Shown: positions 50,801 to 60,236, counted from the stretch's first letter. The stretch: 64,000 nucleotides of DNA from UBA7657 sp049652985 (GCA_049652985.1 JBASFK010000002.1:1-64000); one strand, 5' to 3'. Notes: generated by a model from the letters alone, not told the origin. A program made the numbers and translations.

Positions 50801-51592
50801 ATGAGTAAAAATATTCATCCCACTGCGGTTATCGAAGCGGGCGCAAAGATTGCCCCGGGCGCATCCGTGGGTCCTTATTCTGTTGTGGGCGCCAATGTTG
50901 AACTCAGGGATAAGGTGGTCCTGAAATCGCATGTCGTTGTGGATGGCCACACGGTGATCGGCGAGGGCACGACAGTTTATTCCTTTGCCGCGCTCGGCAC
51001 GCCGCCGCAGGATCTGAAATATGCGGGCGAGCCGTCGAAACTGATTATCGGGAAAAATAATACAATACGCGAACACGTGACGATGAACCCGGGGACGAAG
51101 GGCGGCGCGATGGAAACACGCGTCGGCGATAACGGATTATTCATGGTCGCGGCGCACGTGGCGCATGACTGCGTGATCGGTAACAACGTGATCATGGCGA
51201 ATAACGCGACACTGGGCGGGCATGTCATGGTTGGTGATTTTGCCGTGATTGGCGGGCTGGCGGCGGTGCACCAGTTCGTGCGGATCGGCGAGCATGCCAT
51301 GATCGGCGGCATGTCGGGCGTCGAGAGTGACGTCATTCCCTATGGACGAGTCAAAGGCGAGCGCGCGTTTCTGGCAGGTTTGAATTTGATCGGGCTTGAG
51401 CGGCGCGGTTTTTCCAAGGACCAGGTGAAAACCATCCAGAAGGCGGTTAATCATTTGTTCGGGCAGGAAGGCACGATGGAAGAGCGCATCGCCGAAGTGG
51501 CCAATGATTTTTCCAGTGACGATACGGTTCAGAACATCATCCGTTTTGCGCGCGAAAAAACGAGATTTCCATTATGCCAGCCGCCGCGCTAG
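50801..51592 (+). CDS. lpxA: UDP-N-acetylglucosamine acyltransferase
   Basis: LpxA starts lipid A synthesis by acylating UDP-GlcNAc. The 263 residues start with NIHPTAVIEAGAKIAPGASVG, the first hexapeptide coils of the left-handed beta helix. AAHVAHDCVIGNNVIMANNA carries the catalytic histidine, and the C-terminal helical part with GLNLIGLERRGFS is typical. The preceding 70 bp to fabZ hold no obvious site. The 3' end overlaps lpxI by 19 bp. Confidence 0.97.
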   Translation: MSKNIHPTAVIEAGAKIAPGASVGPYSVVGANVELRDKVVLKSHVVVDGHTVIGEGTTVYSFAALGTPPQDLKYAGEPSKLIIGKNNTIREHVTMNPGTKGGAMETRVGDNGLFMVAAHVAHDCVIGNNVIMANNATLGGHVMVGDFAVIGGLAAVHQFVRIGEHAMIGGMSGVESDVIPYGRVKGERAFLAGLNLIGLERRGFSKDQVKTIQKAVNHLFGQEGTMEERIAEVANDFSSDDTVQNIIRFAREKTRFPLCQPPR

Positions 51593-52440
51593 ACACTTCA
51601 GCTTTGAAACAACTTGGCATCCTTGCGGGCGGCGGGATGTTGCCGCAAAAATTACTTGAGGCCTGTGATCAGAAAGGCATCTCGGCTTTCGTCGTCGGTT
51701 TTGAAGGGCAGACGGACCCGATGATCATCCAGGGCCGCAGCCATATGTGGACGCGGCTCGGCGCTGCGGGGCATATCATCAAGACACTTAAATCCCACGG
51801 CATCAGCGACCTTGTTTTTATCGGCTCAATACGGCACCCGACGATTGCGGAGCTGCGGCCAGATCTGAAGGCAGCGGAATTTTTTGCGCGCGCGAGCTGG
51901 AAGGTGATCGGCGGCGATAACGGGATCGGCGAGGCGCTGCGGGAGTTTTTAGGCAGGGAAGGGTTCCGCATTCACGGCATCCAGAGCATTGCGCAGAATT
52001 TGCTGGCGCCGGAAGGACTGATCGGCAGGGTTCAGCCGGACCGCCGTAACTGGCTGGATATCGAGAAGGGAGTTGAACTATCGCAGCAGCTCGGGCGGCT
52101 GGATATCGGGCAGGCCGTCATCGTCCAGGAGGGAATTGTCCTGGCGGTGGAGGCGGCGGAAGGCACCGACAGGCTGATGGAGCGTGCAAAGACGCTGATG
52201 CGCAAAGGGCGCGGGGGTGTGCTGGTCAAGACCTGCAAGCCCCAGCAGGACCGGGATTTCGACCTGCCGACGGTGGGGCCGCAGACAATCCTTAACGCGG
52301 CGGAATGCGGGCTGGCGGGGGTTGCGATTCATGCGGGGCATAGCCTGTTAATTAACCCGGAAGAGGTTGCACAAATCGCAGACAAGCATAAAATGTTTGT
52401 CATAGGTATCGAAGTCAAAACAGGCGATTCCCAAGAATGA
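51574..52440 (+). CDS. lpxI: UDP-2,3-diacylglucosamine pyrophosphatase LpxI
   Basis: LpxI (formerly DUF1009) hydrolyses UDP-2,3-diacylglucosamine to lipid X, replacing the unrelated LpxH in alphaproteobacteria. The 288 residues start with an extension before the usual LGILAGGGMLPQKLLEAC. The C-terminal domain contains GVLVKTCKPQQDRDFDLPTVG, including the catalytic-aspartate region, and ends with CGLAGVAIHAGHSLLI. The chosen ATG lies within lpxA; a later start is possible, but none has a better ribosome binding site that I can see. The stop overlaps lpxB by ATGA. Confidence 0.94.
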   Translation: MPAAALDTSALKQLGILAGGGMLPQKLLEACDQKGISAFVVGFEGQTDPMIIQGRSHMWTRLGAAGHIIKTLKSHGISDLVFIGSIRHPTIAELRPDLKAAEFFARASWKVIGGDNGIGEALREFLGREGFRIHGIQSIAQNLLAPEGLIGRVQPDRRNWLDIEKGVELSQQLGRLDIGQAVIVQEGIVLAVEAAEGTDRLMERAKTLMRKGRGGVLVKTCKPQQDRDFDLPTVGPQTILNAAECGLAGVAIHAGHSLLINPEEVAQIADKHKMFVIGIEVKTGDSQE

Positions 52441-53672
52441 GTCAAAAAATCTTCCTGATCGCGGGCGAGCATTCCGGGGATGTCCTGGGCGCGGGGCTTA
52501 TCAAGGCGCTGAAAGAGCGGGAGCCCGAATATGAGTTTTCCGGCATCGGCGGCCCGCTGATGGAAAAGCAGGGATTCCAGAGCCTGATCTCCATGGAAGA
52601 GCTTGGCGTCATGGGTATCTGGGAGGTCGTGGGGCAGTTGCCGAGACTCCTGCGCGTGATGGAAGCCGTGGTTTTTGAAATCGAAAAATTCAAGCCGGAC
52701 ATTGTCGTGACTATCGACCTGCCGGATTTTAATTTCCTGATCGGCAAACGTCTCAAGAAAAGAGGGAAATCGCATGCACGGATCGTGCATTATGCCGCGC
52801 CAAGCGTGTGGGCATGGCGGCCGGGTCGCGCAAAGAAGATCGCGCAGTTTCTCGATGGTATAATGTGTCTTTTTCCGCATGAGCCTCCTTATTTCACGAA
52901 GCATCGCCTCAAGGCGGAATTCGTCGGACACCCGCTGACGGAATACGATCCGGGGCTGGCGAACGGCCCGAGCTTCCGCAAAAAATTTGAAATTCCGGAA
53001 GACGCCACCGTTCTTGCCGTTTTCTTAGGCAGCCGGGAAAAAGAGCTGAATGTGCATGCCGCGATTTTCAAGGAAGCTATTACGATCGTGCTGGAGCAGC
53101 AGCCGAACCTGGTCGTGATCTTCCCGACATTGCCGTACCTGGAATACCAGGTGATGAAAACGATACAAGGCGTCAAGTACCCGGCATTCGTGCTCGTGAA
53201 CCCAGATGAAAAGTGGGACGAGTTCGCGGCCTGCGATGCCGCGCTGGCGGTTTCAGGCACTGTGGGGCTGGAGCTTGCCTATATGGGCGTGCCGCACGTG
53301 ATCGCTTACAGGATGCACCCATTTTCGTGGCTGATGGTAAAAATACTGGTGAAAACCAAATTTGCGCACCTGGCGAATATCTTGCTGGACGAGGCGGTGG
53401 TGCCGGAATTCCTGCAAGGGCGCTGTAATTCCCTGGACATCGCCAAGGGCGTCTTGAAGATCATCAAGGACGACAACGAGCGGCGCTGGCAGATTGCAAA
53501 GACGGCACAGGTCCGCGAGATGCTGGTGGGTGAAGCGGGTAAAACGCCATCGCAAAGGGCTGCTGATTTCGTGCTGGAAGCGCTCAAGACGCCTGCCAAG
53601 AAATTTGGAAAGAAATCGCCTAAGCTGCCTAAAAAGGCCGCTCCGCCTGCAAAGAAGAAAAAGGCGGTTTAG
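52437..53672 (+). CDS. lpxB: Lipid-A-disaccharide synthase
   Basis: LpxB condenses lipid X with UDP-diacylglucosamine to the lipid A disaccharide at the inner membrane surface. The 411 residues start IFLIAGEHSGDVLGAGLIKAL, the glycosyltransferase N-terminal loop. YAAPSVWAWRPGRAKKIA, FVGHPL and AVSGTVGLELAYMGVPHVIAY follow. The last 30 residues are a strongly basic, Lys/Pro/Ala-rich tail (KKFGKKSPKLPKKAAPPAKKKK) beyond the usual end, perhaps aiding contact with acidic lipids. The gene ends 16 bp from the convergent gltA. Confidence 0.97.
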   Translation: MSQKIFLIAGEHSGDVLGAGLIKALKEREPEYEFSGIGGPLMEKQGFQSLISMEELGVMGIWEVVGQLPRLLRVMEAVVFEIEKFKPDIVVTIDLPDFNFLIGKRLKKRGKSHARIVHYAAPSVWAWRPGRAKKIAQFLDGIMCLFPHEPPYFTKHRLKAEFVGHPLTEYDPGLANGPSFRKKFEIPEDATVLAVFLGSREKELNVHAAIFKEAITIVLEQQPNLVVIFPTLPYLEYQVMKTIQGVKYPAFVLVNPDEKWDEFAACDAALAVSGTVGLELAYMGVPHVIAYRMHPFSWLMVKILVKTKFAHLANILLDEAVVPEFLQGRCNSLDIAKGVLKIIKDDNERRWQIAKTAQVREMLVGEAGKTPSQRAADFVLEALKTPAKKFGKKSPKLPKKAAPPAKKKKAV

Positions 53673-53688
53673 GGTTAGTCCCGTTGGC

Positions 53689-55023
53689 TTAGTCCCGTTT
53701 GTCGACGGGAATAAAGGGACGGCGCGCCGGGCCGGTATAAAGCTGGCGCGGACGACCGATGCGAAGATCGGGTTCCTCGATCATTTCTTTCCACTGCGAT
53801 ATCCAGCCGACGGTTCTGGCGACGGCGAACAGCACGGTGAACATGCTGGTCGGGAAGCCCATGGCCTTCAGGATGATGCCGGAATAGAAGTCGACGTTCG
53901 GGAAGAGTTTCCGGTCTATGAAGTAAGGGTCTTGAAGGGCGATTTTTTCCAGTTCCATCGCGACTTCGAGCATCGGGTCGTTGACGCCGAGATCTTCCAG
54001 GACTTCGTCGGCGGCTTTCTTGAGAACCTGCGCGCGCGGGTCGAAATTCTTGTACACGCGGTGGCCGAAGCCCATGAGGCGGAAGCCGCTGTTTTTGTCT
54101 TTGGCTTTGGCTATGAATTCGGGGATACGGTCCTTGGTGCCGATTTCGGCGAGCATCTCCAGCACTTCCTGGTTGGCGCCGCCGTGGCTTGCGCCCCAGA
54201 GCGAGGCGATACCGGCCGCGATACAGGCGAACGGGTTGGCCTGCGATGAACCAGCGAGGCGCACGGTAGAGGTCGATGCGTTCTGCTCGTGATCGGCGTG
54301 AAGGATGAAGATTTTATCCAGCGCGTTGGCGGTGACCGGGTTGACCTTGTACGGCTCGGCTGGAACGCCGAAGCACATATAAAGGAAATTTTCCGAGAAG
54401 CTCAGGTCGTTGCGCGGATACATGAAGGGCTGGCCGATGCTGTATTTATGGCTCATGGCGGCGAGGGTGGGGATTTTTGCGATGAGGCGGTGCGCAGAAA
54501 GGTCGCGTTGCTTCGCGTCGCGGATATCGAGTGAGTCATGGTAAAAGGACGACAGCGCGCCGGCGAGGCCGCACATGACCGCCATCGGGTGGGCGTCGCG
54601 GCGGAAGCCGCGCAGGAAGTAGTGGATCTGTTCGTGCACCATCGTGTGATAGGTGATGTCGGTTTCGAATTGTTTTTTCTGTCCACGGTTCGGGAGATCG
54701 CCATTCAGCAAAAGATAAGCGACTTCGAGGAAATCGCTTTTGCCCGCCAGTTCCTCGATCGTGTAGCCGCGATGCATGAGGATGCCCTCGTCACCGTCGA
54801 TGAAGGTGATACGGGATTTGCAGCTTGCCGTTGAGGTGTATGAGGGATCGAACGTGAAATGGCCGGTTTCGGCGTAAAGCTTGCGCACGTCGATGACGCT
54901 TGGCCCGGTCGCGCCGTCTATGACGGGGAGCTTCCAGCTTTGGCCGCTCTGGTCGTCGGTCAGCGTAAATGTCTTCTGGGCAGTGGCGGGGGCCGCTGCA
55001 GGGGAGGTTGCTTTTTTCGTCAT
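53689..55023 (-). CDS. gltA: Citrate synthase
   Basis: GltA condenses acetyl-CoA and oxaloacetate at the entry of the TCA cycle. The 444 residues are of the hexameric Gram-negative type, with an N-terminal beta domain after a Thr/Ala/Pro-rich start (KKATSPAAAPATAQK). Catalytic motifs are HADHEQNASTSTVRLAGSS, LWGASHGGANQEVLEML and MGFGHRVYKNFDPRA. It is convergent with lpxB and read in the same direction as gltX upstream of it, with 82 bp between. Confidence 0.97.
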   Translation of the reverse strand: MTKKATSPAAAPATAQKTFTLTDDQSGQSWKLPVIDGATGPSVIDVRKLYAETGHFTFDPSYTSTASCKSRITFIDGDEGILMHRGYTIEELAGKSDFLEVAYLLLNGDLPNRGQKKQFETDITYHTMVHEQIHYFLRGFRRDAHPMAVMCGLAGALSSFYHDSLDIRDAKQRDLSAHRLIAKIPTLAAMSHKYSIGQPFMYPRNDLSFSENFLYMCFGVPAEPYKVNPVTANALDKIFILHADHEQNASTSTVRLAGSSQANPFACIAAGIASLWGASHGGANQEVLEMLAEIGTKDRIPEFIAKAKDKNSGFRLMGFGHRVYKNFDPRAQVLKKAADEVLEDLGVNDPMLEVAMELEKIALQDPYFIDRKLFPNVDFYSGIILKAMGFPTSMFTVLFAVARTVGWISQWKEMIEEPDLRIGRPRQLYTGPARRPFIPVDKRD

Positions 55024-55105
55024 GCTGGATCCGTATTATGAAATCAGTGGAGGATACTCACTAAGGCAAGCATACTCTCATTGCAGTGCAATATCAATTC
55101 GGGGA

Positions 55106-56500
55106 TTAGGGGCGGGCGGCCACCCGCAGGCGGGCCAGAGTTTCCTCGCGGCCAAGGATTTCCGCGGCGTGGAAGATGGAGGGGGAGACAGTTGTGCCGG
55201 TGAGGGCGGCGCGAAAGGGCATGGCGATTTGGCCGAGTTTGCCCCCGGCTTTTTCATCGGCGACCTGTTTGCAGGCGGCCTGGATGGAATCGGCGGTGAA
55301 ATCGCTCAGGGTATCGAGCTTTTCTGCGATGGAGTTGAGGATGGCGGGGTCGAGCAGGGCTTTGGCCTTGTCGTCGTAAGAGAGCGGCAGGGTTTTGGCG
55401 TAAAAAGCCGATTCATCAACGAACTGCAGAACAGTTTTTGCGCGGGACTTTAACTCGTCGATTCCGGCGGTTATGTGTTGAATTGCCTGAGTGTTCAATT
55501 CGATGTTGTGGCGGTTTTTATAAAACGGTTTAGCAATCTCAAGCAGGCGCTTGTTATCGATCAATTTCATGTAATGCGCGTTGACGTTTTCGAGCTTGGC
55601 GAAATCGAAGCGGGCGGGGGATTTGCCGATATGTTCGAGATTGAACCATTCACGGGCTTGAGTGTCCGAGATGAATTCATCGTCGCCGTGACTCCAGCCG
55701 AGGCGGAGAAGATAATTGCGCATGGCTTCGGGCAGATAGCCGAGGTCGCGGTATTCCTCGACGCTTGCCGCGCCGTGGCGCTTTGACATTTTTGCGCCGT
55801 CGGGGCCGAGGATGAGCGGGAGGTGGGCGTATTCGGGAATTTTCCAGCCCATGGCGGTGTAGATGATGTTCTGGCGGAAGGTGTTATTGAGGTGATCGTC
55901 GCCGCGTACGACATGCGTGACGCCCATGTCGTGATCGTCGACCACGACGGCAAGCATGTAGGTGGGTGTACCATCGCTGCGGAGAATGATGAAATCATCG
56001 AGCTGTTCGGCGGCGACGGTGACTTCGCCCTGGACGTGATCTTTGACGACGTTGTCGCCGGTGAGCGGGGCCTTGATCCGGATGACAGGTTTGACGCCGG
56101 GGGGCGGGGGTTCTTTTGAATTGCGCCAGCTTCGGTCATAGAAAACGGCGCGGCCTTCTTTTTTGGCCTTCTCGCGCATTTCGTTGAGTTCCTGCGGCGA
56201 GCAGTAGCAATGATAGGCTTCGCCTTTTTTCAGAAGTTCGTGCGCGATTTCAGCGTGGCGGGCGGTGCGGGAGAATTGCGAGACAACCTCGCCGTCGTAA
56301 TCCAGCTCCAGCCATTTGAGGCCGTTGATGATGGCCTGGACGGCTTCCTCAGAGTGGCGGGCGCGGTCGGTGTCCTCGATGCGGAAGAGCATCTTGCCGC
56401 CGTGGCGGCGGGCATAAAGCCAGTTATAGAGCGCTGTCCGGGCTGTGCCGATATGCATAAAACCGGTCGGGGAGGGCGGAAAGCGCGTGACGATACTCAT
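55106..56500 (-). CDS. gltX: Glutamyl-tRNA synthetase
   Basis: GltX charges tRNA-Glu (and, in bacteria lacking GlnRS, often tRNA-Gln). The 464 residues open with TRFPPSPTGFMHIGTARTAL, the class I HIGH motif. VIRIKAPLTGDNVV and the KMSKRHGAASVEEYRDLGYLPEA loop follow, ending with the helical anticodon-binding half. The family's usual zinc finger has partly changed, with only YHCYCSPQELNEM visible. gltX lies between gltA and the divergent comEC, 86 bp from the latter's start. Confidence 0.97.
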   Translation of the reverse strand: MSIVTRFPPSPTGFMHIGTARTALYNWLYARRHGGKMLFRIEDTDRARHSEEAVQAIINGLKWLELDYDGEVVSQFSRTARHAEIAHELLKKGEAYHCYCSPQELNEMREKAKKEGRAVFYDRSWRNSKEPPPPGVKPVIRIKAPLTGDNVVKDHVQGEVTVAAEQLDDFIILRSDGTPTYMLAVVVDDHDMGVTHVVRGDDHLNNTFRQNIIYTAMGWKIPEYAHLPLILGPDGAKMSKRHGAASVEEYRDLGYLPEAMRNYLLRLGWSHGDDEFISDTQAREWFNLEHIGKSPARFDFAKLENVNAHYMKLIDNKRLLEIAKPFYKNRHNIELNTQAIQHITAGIDELKSRAKTVLQFVDESAFYAKTLPLSYDDKAKALLDPAILNSIAEKLDTLSDFTADSIQAACKQVADEKAGGKLGQIAMPFRAALTGTTVSPSIFHAAEILGREETLARLRVAARP

Positions 56501-56586
56501 GGTTTCAATACTCTGGCGAATTCAATGTTTTCGTGTAATCTTCATCATCTTTATTAATGGTCCGGCGCAGGAGGCGCAAGGCTTTC

Positions 56587-58746
56587 ATGAGTGTGGAGGT
56601 TTCAGGAGAAATCCCGGTTCCCGCACGCCTGTCCGTTTATGCGGCCGGGGCGAAGGCGTTTATCACGGCTGAGCTTATTCTCCAGAAGCCGCGTTTGTTT
56701 CTCTGGTTCCCGGTTTTCCTGTCCATCGGTATCGCGCTTTATTTTTCCCTGCTGGCGGAACCGCCGCTGATTTTGGGCGTGGCGGCGTTCGTGATTTCGC
56801 TGGCGGCGCTGGTGGTTTCGGAGGGTGAGCGGCGGGTTCTGATGCTGGCGGTTTTTCTGGCGGCGACGGGTTTCGTTTCATCGCAGGTGCGGACATACAC
56901 GGTTTATACGCCGATCCTGAAAAAAGAAACCGGCGCACGGCTGGTGAGTGGGCGGATTGAGGGGATCGAGAGTATGGAGGATGGCAAGGGAAGCCGCGTG
57001 CTGCTCTCGCGCGTGCAGATCGAGAAAATGGAGCCGAGTGAGACGCCGGTTCGCGTGCGGCTTTCGGTGCGCAAGGATGAAGGCCTGCAGGTCGGGCAGC
57101 GGATACGGGTGTTGGCGGGATTAGGGCCGCCTTCGCTGCCGCTGGCGCCGGGCGCTTTCGATTTTCAACGGCATATGTATTTCCAGCAGATCGGCGCGCT
57201 GGGGTTTGCCTTCAAGCCGCCGGAGGTGATCGGCGAGGCGCCGCAGCGCGAGGATTTGATCGAACGCATCCGCGTTGCCATCGACCGGCGCATTGCGGCG
57301 AAATTGTCATTCCCAGAAGCGGCGGTGGCGGAGGCGTTGATTACGGGCCGCCGCGCGGCGATCAGCGAGGAGACAAATGATGCGATCACGGCGGCGGGGC
57401 TCGCGCATATTCTTTCGATTTCGGGGCTGCATATCGGGCTGGTGACGGGGATTATATTTTTTGTCGTCAGGCTGGCGATGGTTTTGATCCCGGGTTTTGC
57501 GCTGCGCCACCCGGTGAAGAAATACGCGGCCGGGTTCGCGTTTGCAGGGGCGGTGTTCTATACGTTGCTGGCGGGCGCGACGATCCCGACGCAGCGTTCG
57601 CTGATCATGGTGGGGATTGCGTTGCTGGCGGTGGTGCTGGACCGCTCGCCGCTTTCCATCAGGCTGGTGGCGTGCGCGGCGCTGGCGGTTTTGATCGCGG
57701 CGCCGGAGAGTTTAGTCAGCGCCAGCTTCCAGATGTCGTTCGCGGCGGTCGCGGCGCTGGTGGGTGTGTTCGATTATCTGCGGCCATGGCTGACGCGGTG
57801 GTACAGGAACGCGGGATTCGCGCGGAAGGCGGCGCTTTATGTGCTGGGCACGTGCCTGACGACCGTGATCGCGACCGCGGCGACGGCGCCGCTGACGGTT
57901 TTTCATTTCCAGCAATTCGCGGTTTACGGGTTGATCGGTAATGCGCTGGCGGTGCCGTTATCGGCGTTTGTCATTATGCCGGCGGCAGTTTTTGCATTGG
58001 TGCTGATGCCGTTCGGGCTGGAGCATCTGCCGCTCATCGTGATGGGGATGGGGGTCGACGCGATGATCGATATATCGGTGTGGGTGGCAGCGTTGCCGCA
58101 CGCGATGGTGAAAATTCCGGCGCCGCCAGCTACCGCGTTGCCGTTTTTTGCGGCAGGGACACTGCTGTTTTTCCTGCTCAAGGGGCGGTTGCGTTATGTG
58201 CCGCTGATTTTCCTGGTCGCGAGCGCGGGGGTGATTTTGTCGTATCGCCAGCCGGATATCATCGTTGCGCCCGAGTTCGAACTGGCGGCGGTGAAGGAGC
58301 CGGGTGGGGCGTTGTATGTTTCCTCGCTCCGGCGCGGGGAATTCGTGCGCGAGAAATGGGAGAGCTCCTACGGGCTGCAGGAAGGCGAGGCACTTGGCTG
58401 GCCGAATGAGGGGCAGGCGGGGCCATTGAGCTGCGACGAACTTGCCTGCCGTGCGGAGATTAATGGCCAGCGTGTGTCATTCCTGAAAAGCCCGGGCGCG
58501 ATTGACGAGGAATGCCGATGGGCCGCCGTGGTGCTGGCTTTTAACCCGGTGAAGGATTACGGGTGCGGGGCGCGGGTTATCGACAAGTTCGATGTGCTGG
58601 ATCACGGCGCGCATGCGCTGTGGCTGGGCGGATCGGTTAGAATCGCGAATGCCGACGAAGTGCGCGGGGTGCGGCCATGGAGTTCGGGCAACGAAGATTT
58701 CAGTGGTAGGAGCGCATCAGGCTCACGAGCCGGCCCTGGATTTTAA
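56587..58746 (+). CDS. comEC: ComEC/Rec2-family DNA-uptake membrane protein
   Basis: ComEC forms the inner-membrane channel for single-stranded DNA in natural transformation. I start it at ATG 56587 (719 residues) with AGGAGG and AAGG upstream; an in-frame ATG 56557 would add ten basic residues. The N-terminal part with two helices and a small OB-like domain (DUF4131, about 50-220) is followed by the Competence domain. Its ILSISGLHIGLVTGIIFFV motif and about ten helices span 245-570. The C-terminal 150 residues are not a metallo-beta-lactamase domain of full length. The 3' end overlaps lexA by 47 bp. Confidence 0.9.
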   Translation: MSVEVSGEIPVPARLSVYAAGAKAFITAELILQKPRLFLWFPVFLSIGIALYFSLLAEPPLILGVAAFVISLAALVVSEGERRVLMLAVFLAATGFVSSQVRTYTVYTPILKKETGARLVSGRIEGIESMEDGKGSRVLLSRVQIEKMEPSETPVRVRLSVRKDEGLQVGQRIRVLAGLGPPSLPLAPGAFDFQRHMYFQQIGALGFAFKPPEVIGEAPQREDLIERIRVAIDRRIAAKLSFPEAAVAEALITGRRAAISEETNDAITAAGLAHILSISGLHIGLVTGIIFFVVRLAMVLIPGFALRHPVKKYAAGFAFAGAVFYTLLAGATIPTQRSLIMVGIALLAVVLDRSPLSIRLVACAALAVLIAAPESLVSASFQMSFAAVAALVGVFDYLRPWLTRWYRNAGFARKAALYVLGTCLTTVIATAATAPLTVFHFQQFAVYGLIGNALAVPLSAFVIMPAAVFALVLMPFGLEHLPLIVMGMGVDAMIDISVWVAALPHAMVKIPAPPATALPFFAAGTLLFFLLKGRLRYVPLIFLVASAGVILSYRQPDIIVAPEFELAAVKEPGGALYVSSLRRGEFVREKWESSYGLQEGEALGWPNEGQAGPLSCDELACRAEINGQRVSFLKSPGAIDEECRWAAVVLAFNPVKDYGCGARVIDKFDVLDHGAHALWLGGSVRIANADEVRGVRPWSSGNEDFSGRSASGSRAGPGF

Positions 58747-59365
58747 CGCGTCCGGGTTCGAGAATTTGCGGCTCGTAGGAGTCATTCTCGGGTTCGAGGA
58801 CGATTTTATTCCCGGCGCGGCGGAGTCTTTTTAAGGTTGCCTCTTCGCCGTCCACCAGCGCGACGACGATGACGCCGTTTTCGGCAGAGTCGCAGCGGCG
58901 GATGATGACGGTGTCGCCGTCGTGAATCCCGGCATTGATCATGGAATCGCCCTCGACTGACAGAGCGTAAAGGTCGCCGGGCCCGGCATAGCCGGCGGGG
59001 AGCTGGATATTCTCGCCTTCGTGCTGGATGGCCTCGATCGGTGTTCCGGCGGCGATTTTGCCGTAAAGGGGAATGAGGTCGAAAATACCGGCGCTGTCAT
59101 TGGCGGGCGCAGAGCGCGACGCGGCGGCGGACTGGTTTTTGAGTTTCATGCCATCGGGCAGGCGCTTGATTTCAAGGGCGCGGGCGCGGTGCGGGAGGCG
59201 CTCGATATAGCCGCGTTCCTCCAGCGCCGTGATGAGGCGGTGGATTCCGGATTTTGATTTGAGTTTCAGCGCCTCTTTCATTTCTTCAAATGAAGGCGCG
59301 ACGTCGGATTTGGACAGACGGTCATGGATGAACACCAGCAGGTCGCGCTGTTTCTTGGTCAGCAT
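58700..59365 (-). CDS. lexA: LexA repressor
   Basis: LexA represses SOS genes and cleaves itself when RecA is activated. The 221 residues have an N-terminal winged helix (MLTKKQRDLLVFIHDRL to about residue 70), a linker rich in Ala and Ser, and the peptidase domain. The scissile bond is Ala106-Gly107 in KIAAGTP. The catalytic dyad is Ser141 in EGDSMI and Lys179 in EATLKR. A GTTC-N7-GTTC box lies 57 bp upstream of the start, so it should repress itself. Its 3' end is convergent with and overlaps comEC. Confidence 0.97.
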   Translation of the reverse strand: MLTKKQRDLLVFIHDRLSKSDVAPSFEEMKEALKLKSKSGIHRLITALEERGYIERLPHRARALEIKRLPDGMKLKNQSAAASRSAPANDSAGIFDLIPLYGKIAAGTPIEAIQHEGENIQLPAGYAGPGDLYALSVEGDSMINAGIHDGDTVIIRRCDSAENGVIVVALVDGEEATLKRLRRAGNKIVLEPENDSYEPQILEPGRVKIQGRLVSLMRSYH

Positions 59366-59421
59366 GGGAGTAAAATCCTGTTCTTTTATATGTTAATTAG
59401 AACGCAGAATTGTCACTATTT

Positions 59422-59436
59422 GTTCTAGTTTAGTTC
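59422..59436. promoter_or_regulatory. LexA (SOS) box upstream of lexA
   Basis: GTTC (59422-59425), seven bases, GTTC (59433-59436) is an exact match to the direct-repeat SOS box known for alphaproteobacterial LexA, quite unlike the CTGT-N8-ACAG box of gammaproteobacteria. It lies 57-71 bp upstream of the lexA start and 24 bp beyond the trpC stop, where the lexA promoter should be. Confidence 0.85.
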
Positions 59437-59459
59437 TTGGTCTGTGTCAACCGTGTTTC

Positions 59460-60236
59460 TTATTCGCGCAGTTTCCTGAGCGCGGCGCCGATGTCGTTCT
59501 CACGCATCAAGCTCTCGCCGATGAGGAATGCGTCGAAGCCGGAAGCCTGCAGGGCGCGGATATCGTCACGGGCGGAGAGACCGCTCTCGGCGACTTTCAG
59601 AACGCCCGCGGGAATCATTTTCGAAAGCGCGTGCGAGGTCTGGAGATCGACCTCGAGGGTTTTCAGGTTGCGGTTGTTGACGCCGATCATGGCGGGTGCG
59701 AGTTCGATGGCGGCGCGGAGTTCGGGTTCGTCGTGCACCTCGACGAGGACATCCATATCGAGATCGCGGGCGATTTCGCTCATGCGCAATGCGTCGTCGT
59801 GATTCAGGGCGGCCATGATGAGGAGGATGCAATCGGCGCCGAGGGCGCGGGATTCATATATCTGATACGGGTCGATCATGAAATCTTTGCGCAGAACCGG
59901 AAGCGAGGAGACTTTTTTGACTTCGGCGATGTATTCGTCGCGGCCCTGGAAGTAGGGTTCGTCGGTGAGGACGGAGAGGCAGGCGGCACCGTTTTCTTCG
60001 TATATTTTTGCAATTTTTGCGGGATCGAAATCAGCGCGGATGATTCCGCGGCTGGGCGAGGCTTTTTTAATCTCGGCGATGATGGCGGGGGCCGGGGATT
60101 TTTTGAGGGCATTGATGAAGCCGCGCGGTTTTTCCGCCGCCTTGATCATTTCCTCGAGCAGAACCTGCGGTACTTCCTTGCGCTTCGATGCGACATGTTC
60201 GGCTTTTTTCTGGCAGATTTCGGTGAGGATGCTCAT
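59460..60236 (-). CDS. trpC: Indole-3-glycerol-phosphate synthase
   Basis: TrpC makes indoleglycerol phosphate in tryptophan synthesis. The 258-residue TIM barrel starts with ILTEICQKKAEHVASKRK. PAIIAEIKKASPSRGIIRADFDPA contains the catalytic lysine, then VLRKDFMIDPYQIYESRALGAD, GVNNRNLKTLEVDL and ESGLSARDDI. It overlaps trpD (ATGA) and ends close to the lexA box. In many alphaproteobacteria moaC and moeA lie between trpC and lexA; they are absent here. Confidence 0.97.
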   Translation of the reverse strand: MSILTEICQKKAEHVASKRKEVPQVLLEEMIKAAEKPRGFINALKKSPAPAIIAEIKKASPSRGIIRADFDPAKIAKIYEENGAACLSVLTDEPYFQGRDEYIAEVKKVSSLPVLRKDFMIDPYQIYESRALGADCILLIMAALNHDDALRMSEIARDLDMDVLVEVHDEPELRAAIELAPAMIGVNNRNLKTLEVDLQTSHALSKMIPAGVLKVAESGLSARDDIRALQASGFDAFLIGESLMRENDIGAALRKLRE

